Assembly (NCBI GenBank): GCA_046497505.1
Contig: JAWOFN010000123.1
Coordinates: 1 to 46,353 of the forward strand
Origin: JAWOFN01 sp046497505 [NCBI: bacterium]
GTDB taxonomy: Bacteria; Blakebacterota; Blakebacteria; Blakebacterales
Length of the DNA stretch: 46,353 bases
Direction of reading: 5' to 3'
In this document: positions 33,263 through 40,571 of the stretch, piece after piece
Position numbering within the stretch: the stretch's first letter is position 1
How the letters are laid out: the number at the start of each line of letters is the position of its first letter
Notes under the pieces: generated by a model
The model's database searches: none
What the model saw: the letters and a program-made list of their open reading frames with translations, nothing else
Told to the model about the DNA's origin: nothing
Translations under genes and position numbers: made by a program

Positions 33263-34900
33263 TCAGTACCGCCAGCGGTGCCGTGTGCCCTCCGGGGCGT
33301 TCCCCATCATGTGGTCCGCCATGATCCGCACCAGCTCCTCGCTGGACCACGGCCGCCAGCCGTGGCCCCCCCGCGCCCCGAAGGTGAAGGAGCCCTGGTA
33401 GTGGGGGTCGCGGGTGTTCTCCAGGAAGTCCTGCAGGTGGTAGCAGCCCACGTTCAGGTAGAAGTTGTCCATGTGTCCGGCGATGATGTGGATCTTCCCC
33501 ACCAGATCCGGTCCCACCTCCGACCAGTTGCTCTCCAGGTAGTGACGTATGTCGTAGTGCTCCTTCCAGTACGCCGCCACCTCCGGGTCCATCTCTCCGG
33601 TGCGCTTGTCGAAGAGGGGCTGGAAGTAGCCGTCCTCTCCCAGAGGTCCGAACACCGCGCTCCATATGTCGAGCTGCTCCCCGCTCCGTCCCCTGGTCCC
33701 CTTCACCAGCTCGTAGTAGTTCCGCTGGCGGGAGGTCAGCAGCACCTCCCCCTCGGTGGTCCTCGTGTTCGCGATGGGCACCTTCCTCCACTCGTGGATC
33801 TTGTAGAATGCGTTCTCATCCTCGTAGATGTCGATCCCCTCCACGTTGCGGAAATCCACCGGGTCGGGGGCGAAGCTCCAGGTCCCTCCGAAGAACCCCG
33901 GGTGCCATACCTGCAGGGCCAGCGATTCCCACCCTCCGGTGGAACCGCCGGTGAGGACCCGGGCCCAGGGGGCCTGGATGGCCCGGAAGCGCCGTTCGAA
34001 CTCGGGGATCAGTTCCTCCATGATGGCATCGCCGTACGGTCCCACGTTCACCGAGTTCACCGCGTAGGAGTCGTCGAAATAGGGTGTGGGATGCTGGAAG
34101 GTCACCGTGATGACCCGGGGGAACCCCTCCCCCGCCCAGGCGCGGGAGAGGGAGCCCGCCCGATCCGGGTGTTCCGCCGGGTCGACGAAGCCGAACGGGG
34201 GCCGCAGGCTGAAATGTCCCTGGTAGTAGATGGTGGGATACCGGGCATCGGGATGCTCCTCGTACCCCTCCGGCAGCAGCACGGTGGCCCCCAGGTAGAT
34301 GGGCCGGCCCCAGAACGCGCTCAGCATGGGGCTCTGGAACTTGAAGCGCTTCACGTACCGGGTGTCCTCCGGGACCTCGACGGGGGGGAGCTCCCGCTCC
34401 ACTTCCAGGTGCACCCTCCCCGTACGCCTCGGGTCCAGATGGATCGTACGCACCTCGCTCACCAAATTGCCCGGCGACCGGCGCCAGTCCTGTCCCTCCC
34501 AGCGGTCGTCGTGCATCCAGACCACATGCCCGTCCGCCCGCTCGAAGCGGCTGTAGATGTTGAAGAGGGCCTGCACGTGGTAATCCCCCGCCGGCAGGTC
34601 GGAGAGGGACTCCAGGGGGGAACCGAGGGTGCCGGCATCGATGACCGCCGTCTCACCCGGCTCCAGTCCTTCGATGTCCACCCCGAAGAAGGGCACGCCG
34701 TAGCGCCCCACCTGGAGCCTCGGTTCGGGGGTCTCCTCCCTGCTGATCATCACGAAGGCGCGGCCGGTGAGAGGCCCTTCACGGAGTGACTCGGGGAAGC
34801 TCACCTCGAACCGAAGGGACGTGGCCCCCGGTTCGGCACAGGAGGAGAGCAGCAGCAGGGGGAGGAGGAGGATGATGAGGGGGAGGGTCCGCCGCGGCAT
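33263..34900 (-). CDS. esterase-D-like lipoprotein
   Basis: A 545-residue secreted lipoprotein (signal 'LIILLLPLLLLSSC', C21). Residues 25-175 are a beta-rich N-terminal domain. The alpha/beta hydrolase domain has nucleophile S320 in 'VLTGGSTGGWESLALQ', a cap segment 'GPYGDAIMEELIPEFERRF' and a probable histidine in 'ARGGHGWRPW' near the C-terminus. It resembles the esterase D / enterochelin-esterase-like family. The natural ester substrate is unknown. The nearest upstream gene in the opposite direction is the S4 protein. The protein looks complete at its C-terminus, although the frame continues into the remnant beyond the stop. Confidence 0.8.
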   Translation of the reverse strand: MPRRTLPLIILLLPLLLLSSCAEPGATSLRFEVSFPESLREGPLTGRAFVMISREETPEPRLQVGRYGVPFFGVDIEGLEPGETAVIDAGTLGSPLESLSDLPAGDYHVQALFNIYSRFERADGHVVWMHDDRWEGQDWRRSPGNLVSEVRTIHLDPRRTGRVHLEVERELPPVEVPEDTRYVKRFKFQSPMLSAFWGRPIYLGATVLLPEGYEEHPDARYPTIYYQGHFSLRPPFGFVDPAEHPDRAGSLSRAWAGEGFPRVITVTFQHPTPYFDDSYAVNSVNVGPYGDAIMEELIPEFERRFRAIQAPWARVLTGGSTGGWESLALQVWHPGFFGGTWSFAPDPVDFRNVEGIDIYEDENAFYKIHEWRKVPIANTRTTEGEVLLTSRQRNYYELVKGTRGRSGEQLDIWSAVFGPLGEDGYFQPLFDKRTGEMDPEVAAYWKEHYDIRHYLESNWSEVGPDLVGKIHIIAGHMDNFYLNVGCYHLQDFLENTRDPHYQGSFTFGARGGHGWRPWSSEELVRIMADHMMGNAPEGTRHRWRY

Positions 34901-34988
34901 GGGGTCGGGCTCCTTGCTCGAGGGATGGGGAGAGGGGCCGAGGATGCATCTTAGCAGGAGCAGGCTCGCGCGGCCAGCACCTGCCCCT

Positions 34989-34994
34989 TATACT
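34989..34994 (+). promoter_or_regulatory. -10 box TATACT of a probably leaderless transcript
   Basis: TATACT lies only six bases before ATG 35001, leaving no room for a ribosome-binding site. No good -35 match was seen. Confidence 0.45.
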
Positions 34995-35000
34995 TCCCGC

Positions 35001-35426
35001 ATGATGACCGGGAAGAAGAGAGAACAGGACGAACCGGAAGAGGTCCGTCTCGACCGGTGGCTCCATGCCGCCCGTTTCTACAAGACCCGCTCCCGGGCCG
35101 CCCGCGCCGTGGACGGGGGGAAGGTGAAGTACAACGGCAGCCGTCCCAAGCGGGCCCAGCCCGTCTCGGTGGGAGACCGCCTGCGCATCCGCAAGGGGAA
35201 GTACGAGTTCCGGATCGTCGTGGAGGGGCTCTCCGAGAAGCGGGGACCCGCCTCCGAGGCGGAGAAGCTCTACCGGGAGACCGAGTCCTCGAAGAGGGAA
35301 CGGGCGGAGCTGAAGGAACAGCTCAAGGCCATGCCCACCCCCCGCTACGAGGGGAAGGGCCGTCCCACCAAGAAGGAACGCCGGGAACTGGAGGAGTTCC
35401 GCGAGAAGACCGGCTGGGGCACCTGA
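35001..35426 (+). CDS. S4-domain RNA-binding protein, Hsp15-like
   Basis: A 141-residue basic protein with an S4 domain at residues about 17-75: 'VRLDRWLHAARFYKTRSRAA' followed by 'GGKVKYNGSRPKRAQPVSVG' and 'DRLRIRKGKYEF'. This matches Hsp15 (HslR), which rescues ribosomal 50S subunits with a nascent chain stalled by heat. The lysine/arginine-rich tail ('GRPTKKERRELEEFREKTGW') is also typical. ATG 35001 and 35004 are both possible. It converges on the second NhaC gene with a 15-base gap. Confidence 0.88.
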   Translation: MMTGKKREQDEPEEVRLDRWLHAARFYKTRSRAARAVDGGKVKYNGSRPKRAQPVSVGDRLRIRKGKYEFRIVVEGLSEKRGPASEAEKLYRETESSKRERAELKEQLKAMPTPRYEGKGRPTKKERRELEEFREKTGWGT

Positions 35427-35441
35427 GGGCTCCGATACGGT

Positions 35442-36875
35442 TCAGCTCCCCGGAAGGGTCTGGTCCTCCCGGACCCTGGGCGCGATACCGATCCCGGTGG
35501 CACCGTACAGGAGGGCGAAGAGGAACCCGGTGTAGTTCATCACCGCCCACGGGATGTACGCGGTGGTGGACACATCCAGCGTGGCGGCCATGAACACCCC
35601 CGCCGCGCTCCACGGGACCAGGGGTACGATCACCGTCCCGCTGTCCTCGGTGGTCCGGCTCAGGTTCTTCGCTGCCAGGTCCCGTTTCTCGAACTCCTCG
35701 GCGTACAGTTCCCCCGGAACGATGATGGAGAGGTAGCTCGACCCGGTCACCAGGGCGGTGGTGATCCCGGTGGCCACCGCGGCCCCCACCAGACGGAAGG
35801 TGGACCGGATGTGGTCCCGCAGCGACTCGAGGATCCGGTCCAGCAGCCCGCACCGGGTCATGATCCCCGCGAAACCGAAGGCGCAGAAGACGATCAGCGT
35901 CACTTCCATCATGACCAGCATCCCGCCCCGAGCCAGCAGCCCGTCCACCTCCGCCACGCCCGTGGCGGGCTGATAGCCCTCCACGGAGGCCGCCGCCACC
36001 TCCACGGCGGGCATCCCCTGCATGAAGACCGCCAGCAGGGCGGCGATGAAGCTGGCCAGGAGCATGCCGGGCACGGTCGGGAGCTTGCGGAAAGCGAAGT
36101 AGAGCACGACGGCCAGGGGGAGCAGGAGCAGCAGGCTGAACCGGAACGAGTCCCGGAGCGCTCCCTGCAGGCTGCTCACGTCGGGCATGGCGGCCGGCAC
36201 CGAGCCCAGTCCCACCACCAGATAGACCAGCAGCCCCAGCAGCCAGGCGGGACCGGTGGTCCAGAGCATGTGGCGGATGTGGTCGAAGAGGTTGGCCCGG
36301 GCGATGACCGGCGCCAGGTTGGTCGTGTCGCTGAAGGGGCTCAGCTTGTCCCCGAAGTAGGCGCCCGAGACGATGGCACCCGCAGCGGCCCCCAGGGGGA
36401 TCCCCAGGCCGCCCGCCACACCCATCAGCGCCACCCCCACGGTGCCCACCGTCCCCCAGGAGGTGCCGGTGGAGATCGAGACGATCGAACAGATCACGCA
36501 GGCGGTGACCAGGAAGAAGCGGGGCGAGATGAGTTCCAGGCCCCAGCTCACCAGCATGGGGATGGTCCCGGCGGCGATCCAGGTGGCGATGAGGGCCCCC
36601 ACGGTGATCATGATGAGGATGGCCGGCATCGCCTTCCCCAGCCCCTGGACGACCCCTTCCTCCATCTCCTTCCACGACCACCCCAGCCGGCGGGCCACCA
36701 GGCCGGCGGTCACCGCCGCCCCGATGAGGACCACCTCGATCCGATAGCCCAGCCAGGCGTAGCCCACTCCCAGGAGCAGGGCCATCACCACCAGGGGGGT
36801 GAGGGCCTCGGTGAGGCTCGGCCTGCGGGGCGCGGCCGCCTGAGGGGTCTCCGATGCCGGGCGATCGTCTTCCAT
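35442..36875 (-). CDS. NhaC-family Na+/H+ antiporter (second copy)
   Basis: A 477-residue membrane protein. 'SWGTVGTVGVALMGVAGGLGI' and 'GAYFGDKLSPFSDTTNLAP' near residues 150-190 are strong NhaC signatures, and a matching 'TGSSYLSIIVPGELYAEEF' occurs near residue 390. It is closer to the classical NhaC layout than the copy at 23075-24592; the two are clearly diverged. It should extrude sodium in exchange for protons. It is divergent from the five-repeat lipoprotein gene. Confidence 0.93.
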   Translation of the reverse strand: MEDDRPASETPQAAAPRRPSLTEALTPLVVMALLLGVGYAWLGYRIEVVLIGAAVTAGLVARRLGWSWKEMEEGVVQGLGKAMPAILIMITVGALIATWIAAGTIPMLVSWGLELISPRFFLVTACVICSIVSISTGTSWGTVGTVGVALMGVAGGLGIPLGAAAGAIVSGAYFGDKLSPFSDTTNLAPVIARANLFDHIRHMLWTTGPAWLLGLLVYLVVGLGSVPAAMPDVSSLQGALRDSFRFSLLLLLPLAVVLYFAFRKLPTVPGMLLASFIAALLAVFMQGMPAVEVAAASVEGYQPATGVAEVDGLLARGGMLVMMEVTLIVFCAFGFAGIMTRCGLLDRILESLRDHIRSTFRLVGAAVATGITTALVTGSSYLSIIVPGELYAEEFEKRDLAAKNLSRTTEDSGTVIVPLVPWSAAGVFMAATLDVSTTAYIPWAVMNYTGFLFALLYGATGIGIAPRVREDQTLPGS

Positions 36876-36930
36876 GGCGATGCATGGTAGCGGCCGACGC
36901 CTTCTCCCTCAAGGGCGGGAAGCCCGGAAT

Positions 36931-36964
36931 GGGGGATGAATCCCCCTTCACCGGGTGCTATACT
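36931..36964 (+). promoter_or_regulatory. putative promoter with GGGGGA/TCCCCC inverted repeat
   Basis: An inverted repeat GGGGGA-TGAA-TCCCCC (36931-36946) precedes a -10-like TATACT (36959-36964). The repeat occupies the expected -35 position of the downstream lipoprotein gene, so it could be an operator. Confidence 0.35.
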
Positions 36965-37056
36965 CCTTCAAGCTGCCGCTCCCGGTGCTCTGCCTGCCCC
37001 GGATATCCAACCCCCACGCCATCGCCCTGCTGTGGGCGAATGGGAGGCAACCAGCC

Positions 37057-39023
37057 ATGTTCCGCAGGCGCCTGACGCCCCTTCTGCTCATGTTCCTCGC
37101 CGCCGTCCTGCTGGGCGGATGCGACCAGATCCTCGACAACGACGACGACGACGGGGGGGGGACACCTCCGGTCTCGTGGGGACCTGGAACGCAGTGACCT
37201 TCACCTTCACAAGCACCGCGGACCCGTCCCAGTCGGCGGAGCTCGTCTCCGCAGGCATGGTCATGAGTCTGACCCTCCGGGAGGATGGGAGCTTCACCGT
37301 CAGCCAGAGCTTCCCCGACTGGGGCTCGGAGACCACCAACGGTACCTGGACCGCCGACGACGACTCCCTGTACGTCACCGAGACGGGGTCGGGGACCGTG
37401 GGCATGGCGTATGCCCTCTCCGGAGACCAGCTCACCATCGAGCGCGGCGGTGAGGATTTCGACTTCGACGGTGACGGCACCCCGGAGTCGGCGACCCTGG
37501 TAATCGTCATGGAACGCGATACCGGCGCCAGCGACGAACTCGCATCGCTCGCAGGCACCTGGACGGCCTCCGAGTTCCTCTTCACCAACCCCACCAACGC
37601 CGAACAGACCTGGGACCTCGTCGCGTGGGGCGGAATCTTCGTCATCAAGGTGGACGCCGGAGGGACCTTCCAGCTCCTGAACGTCTGGCCGGATGACGAG
37701 GGCCCCGTGGAAGTGCAGTCAGGGCCCCTATCAGCCACTGCGGACAGCCTCACCGTGGTCACCCCGGACGGGGCCATGACGCTGGGGTACGAGGTGGACG
37801 CGGCCAACACCGACCGCATGACCCTGTCGATCTCCGCAGCGCTGTTCGACTGGGACGGTGACGGCACGGACGATCCCGCCGACCTCGCCATCGACCTCAC
37901 CCGGGGCACCGAACCCTTGCTGAGCGACATGGTCGGGCTGTGGCACTTCTCCAGCGGTGAAGCTGTCGACCTGGAGGACCCGGCGGCCGCGATCGGGTTC
38001 CCCCCGCTGGTCGACGAGGTGATCGACGTGCAGGCCGGGGGCGCCTTCACGCACTTCCGGATGGCCCCCTACGACTCCACCGTGGAGGACACCGGTACCC
38101 TGAGCGTCTTCGGCGAGGCCCTCATCGTCGACCCCGACGACCCGATGGGTGAGACCGACGCCATGCAGCTGGAGTTCACGGGGTCGCTCCTGACGGTCCG
38201 TACCATGGATTGGTTCGACTACGACCAGGACGGGATGGACGAACCGGTCCTGATGGAGACCAGTTTCGAACCGTACAGCGGCCCCTCCGTGGCCGACATA
38301 TCCGGACCGTGGGCGGCCAGCAGCTACACCGTCGACCCGCAGATCGACTGGTCCTCCCGGGAACTGGTCAGCGAGGGCGCCACCTTCACCCTGAAGCTGG
38401 ACTCGGCGGGGGACTATGAGATGATCCAGACCTACCCCGGCCGGGAGGACCACTTCAGCAACGGCACGCTGGAAGCCATCGGCCCTGTATTGCGGAGCAC
38501 CGAGTCCTCGGGACACGAGTCCTTCGTGTACCTGGACGACTGGACCGGCACGGTCATGGACATCATCAATCCCTACAGCTACTTCGATGTGGACGATGAC
38601 GAGTGGGATGACCTAGTGGTGGAGACCATCCAGTTCGAGACGGTGACCGAGACCCACCTTGATTCGCTGGTCGGGACCTGGACGGCCGCCAGCATGACCT
38701 TTCACGACCCGTACGACTACTACGCATCGTACGACATGATCACCGACGGGGGCACGTTCACCCTGACCGTGGAGGCGAACGCTTCCTACACCGTCCAGAT
38801 CACTCAGCCGGGAGGTGCCGAGGAGGTCAACACGGGCAGCCTGAGCATCATCGGAGACATGCTGAAGATCTACGACGATGCGGACATGACGTACTCGGCG
38901 GCCCAGTACAGCTTCCTCAGCAACACGCAGCTCCAGCTGATCCGCAACGACGAATCCCACGACTTCGATGGGGACGGCTACGATGACCCGGCCTACATGG
39001 TCCTCATCCTGAACGAGCAGTAG
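37057..39023 (+). CDS. five-repeat calcium-loop lipoprotein, signal peptide out of frame
   Basis: ATG 37057 (GGGAGG nine bases upstream) begins a lipoprotein signal, 'LLLMFLAAVLLGGC', but this frame stops at 37195-37197. From the poly-G tract a different frame runs to 39023. It carries five tandem repeats of about 120 residues, each opening with a 'LVGTWxA'-like strand and closing with an acidic loop: 'DFDGDGTPESA', 'DWDGDGTDDPA', 'DYDQDGMDEPV', 'DVDDDEWDDLV' and 'DFDGDGYDDPA'. The D-x-D-x-D-G loops suggest calcium binding, and the units look like lipocalin-like barrels. Ten Gs instead of nine would restore one frame of about 655 residues. A strong terminator follows. Confidence 0.7.
37153..37161 (+). 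repeat. G9 homopolymer at the frame break
   Basis: Nine consecutive Gs follow four GAC codons, just after the lipobox. With nine Gs the signal peptide frame ends after 46 residues; with ten it enters the repeat domains. Confidence 0.8.
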
Positions 39024-39072
39024 ACCGGGGGACGGCCTCTGGATCCTTCCCCGCGAAGGGAGCAGATACAGC

Positions 39073-39106
39073 AAGGGGCGCCTCATCGGAGGCGCCCCTT
39101 GTTTGT
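39073..39106 (+). terminator. intrinsic terminator
   Basis: A perfect 12-bp stem, AAGGGGCGCCTC (39073-39084) and GAGGCGCCCCTT (39089-39100), with loop ATCG, followed by GTTTGT. It ends the five-repeat lipoprotein gene, and its leading AA would give a short T run on the other strand. Confidence 0.9.
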
Positions 39107-39124
39107 AAGGTCCCTGCCGGCGGG

Positions 39125-39199
39125 TCAGTCGAAGGCCTCCTCCGGCTGCCGGCCCGAGGGAGTGACCTCGACGATCTTCCCGTTGGGATCGCTGAGCAT
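39125..39199 (-). pseudogene. short C-terminal gene fragment
   Basis: ATG 39199 to TGA 39125 reads 'MLSDPNGKIVEVTPSGRQPE' plus four residues; similarity-like sequence extends a little upstream ('CKEDGVPHP') without a start. The 'SDPNGKIVEV' motif occurs at the ends of glyoxalase/VOC proteins and in peroxiredoxin-like proteins, and I cannot choose between them. The rest of the gap from 39024 to 39292 holds only the terminator. Confidence 0.35.
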
Positions 39200-39292
39200 G
39201 GGATGAGGCACGCCGTCCTCCTTACAGGCAGCTGGACCGGGACATGGAGGACCCCGAGGAGACAGCGAGGATATCCGAACCGCGAGCAGCCT

Positions 39293-40249
39293 TCATCCGG
39301 TGCTCCCGCGGACTTCACCCAGCACCCTGCGGAGCCCTGCCAGATCCACGGTCACACGGGCCCCCGCCGCGGTGAGCTCCTCGGCGAGTTCCGCGGCGCC
39401 TGCCCCTCCCGCAACGAGGCCGCATCCCCTCGGAAGGTCCTCTGCCAGCCTCCTCACCTCGCGCACCACCGCTCCCCGGTCGACGGGATGGACGATGCTC
39501 ACCCCTGCCAGAGCGGCTCCTCTCCTCCGCACCAGCTCCGAGATCTCCCCGGCCGGCAGGTCCGGTCCCGCATAGAGCACGTCCCACCCCTCGACCACCG
39601 CCGTACAGGCGGCGAGAAGGGCCCCGATCTCGTGCCGTTCTCCCGCAGGGGCAGCGATCACCATGCGGGGCGCCTCCGGTGCCGACCATAGCCGGACCAG
39701 CAGGTCCATGAGGAAACGACGGACCACACCGCTGGCCACATGTTCCTCGCCCGGCCCCAGCCGTCCTTCCTGCCACCGTTCCCCTACGCGGTGCATGAGC
39801 CCCGCCACCAGCCCATCCAGCAGGTCCTCCGGACCCAGCAGCACCTGGGCCCGATCCAGACCCTCCCGCAGGCCGGAGGGGTCGAGATCATCCACGGCCT
39901 CCAGGGCCTGCTCGAGGTGGGGAGCCGCTCGCTCGGCCATCCCCCGTTCGACCCCCTCCAGGCGTGCCTCGGCCAGGCGGTCCTCCCGGACCATCCGGGC
40001 CAGTTCCCCGGTGGAACGTTCTGCGACGTCTCCTATACGGCGGCCCGCTTCGGTGACCTCCCTGAGGATCCTGAGGCGCTCGATGTCCTCGTCTGAGTAG
40101 CGCCGCTGTCCCCCGCCGGTACGATCCGGCTCCACGGCCGCGTACCGTTTCTCCCACGCCCTGAGGACGTCCGGTGAGAGCCCGCTCCGGTTGGCCGCCA
40201 CCTGGATGGGATGGCGCCGCTCCTCTCTGCGATCCTCGGTTCCGTTCAT
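39293..40249 (-). CDS. MerR-type regulator with B12-binding domain, CarH-like
   Basis: A 318-residue transcription factor. An N-terminal MerR helix-turn-helix is followed by a helical cap and a cobalamin-binding Rossmann domain. Key pieces are 'SGLSPDVLRAWEKRYAAVEP' and 'GGQRRYSDEDIERL'. Counted from the first ATG (40258), the cap has W162-x9-E172-H173 ('RWQEGRLGPGEEH'), the adenosylcobalamin photoreceptor signature of CarH, and the cobalamin-ligating motif is E207-R-H209-x-x-G212 (family D/E-x-H-x-x-G). CarH represses genes in the dark and is released by light. I favour ATG 40249, because the ATG at 40258 lies inside the -10 box. The usual carotenoid genes are not in this window. Confidence 0.85.
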   Translation of the reverse strand: MNGTEDRREERRHPIQVAANRSGLSPDVLRAWEKRYAAVEPDRTGGGQRRYSDEDIERLRILREVTEAGRRIGDVAERSTGELARMVREDRLAEARLEGVERGMAERAAPHLEQALEAVDDLDPSGLREGLDRAQVLLGPEDLLDGLVAGLMHRVGERWQEGRLGPGEEHVASGVVRRFLMDLLVRLWSAPEAPRMVIAAPAGERHEIGALLAACTAVVEGWDVLYAGPDLPAGEISELVRRRGAALAGVSIVHPVDRGAVVREVRRLAEDLPRGCGLVAGGAGAAELAEELTAAGARVTVDLAGLRRVLGEVRGSTG

Positions 40250-40256
40250 AGCCTCC

Positions 40257-40302
40257 ATCGTAACCCGACTGTTCAGGTTTTGTCAAATGCAATACCTGAA
40301 CA
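40257..40302 (-). promoter_or_regulatory. promoter and operator of the CarH-like gene
   Basis: On the minus strand TTGACA (40286-40281) and TACGAT (40262-40257) are 18 bases apart. A perfect 9-bp inverted repeat, TGTTCAGGT (40270-40278) and ACCTGAACA (40294-40302), flanks the -35 box. ATG 40249 starts eight bases past the -10 box, so the transcript is probably leaderless. Autorepression is the simplest reading. Confidence 0.7.
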
Positions 40303-40360
40303 TGCGCTCGATAATTCCTGTCGCACCCCGTATGTCCTTCGACAGGGGCTGTACGGCCAG

Positions 40361-40382
40361 GATCCCCGCCCGAGCGGGGATC
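40361..40382 (+). other. 9-bp hairpin in the M14 upstream region
   Basis: GATCCCCGC (40361-40369) and GCGGGGATC (40374-40382) enclose CCGA. There is no T tract. The 313-base gap between the CarH-like and M14 genes holds this, the operator and the promoter at 40482; no gene was seen in it. Confidence 0.35.
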
Positions 40383-40481
40383 GCCGAGAACATCGTGGAG
40401 GCAGCCCCCCAGCTCCTTCACCGCCCACCGGTCGTCGTTGCACTGGGGGAGGATGGCCGGCGCTGCTGTTTGTGGTTCGGA

Positions 40482-40510
40482 TTGCCCCGCAGCCCGCCTG
40501 CACCTAGACT
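40482..40510 (+). promoter_or_regulatory. putative promoter of the second M14 gene
   Basis: TTGCCC (40482-40487), 17 bases, TAGACT (40505-40510). It is 62 bases before the ATG at 40572. Confidence 0.4.
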
Positions 40511-40571
40511 CAGGACGTTCCAGCGAGAAGCAGACCGACCCTTCGAACGTCACGTGCAGGAGCGCCCGATC

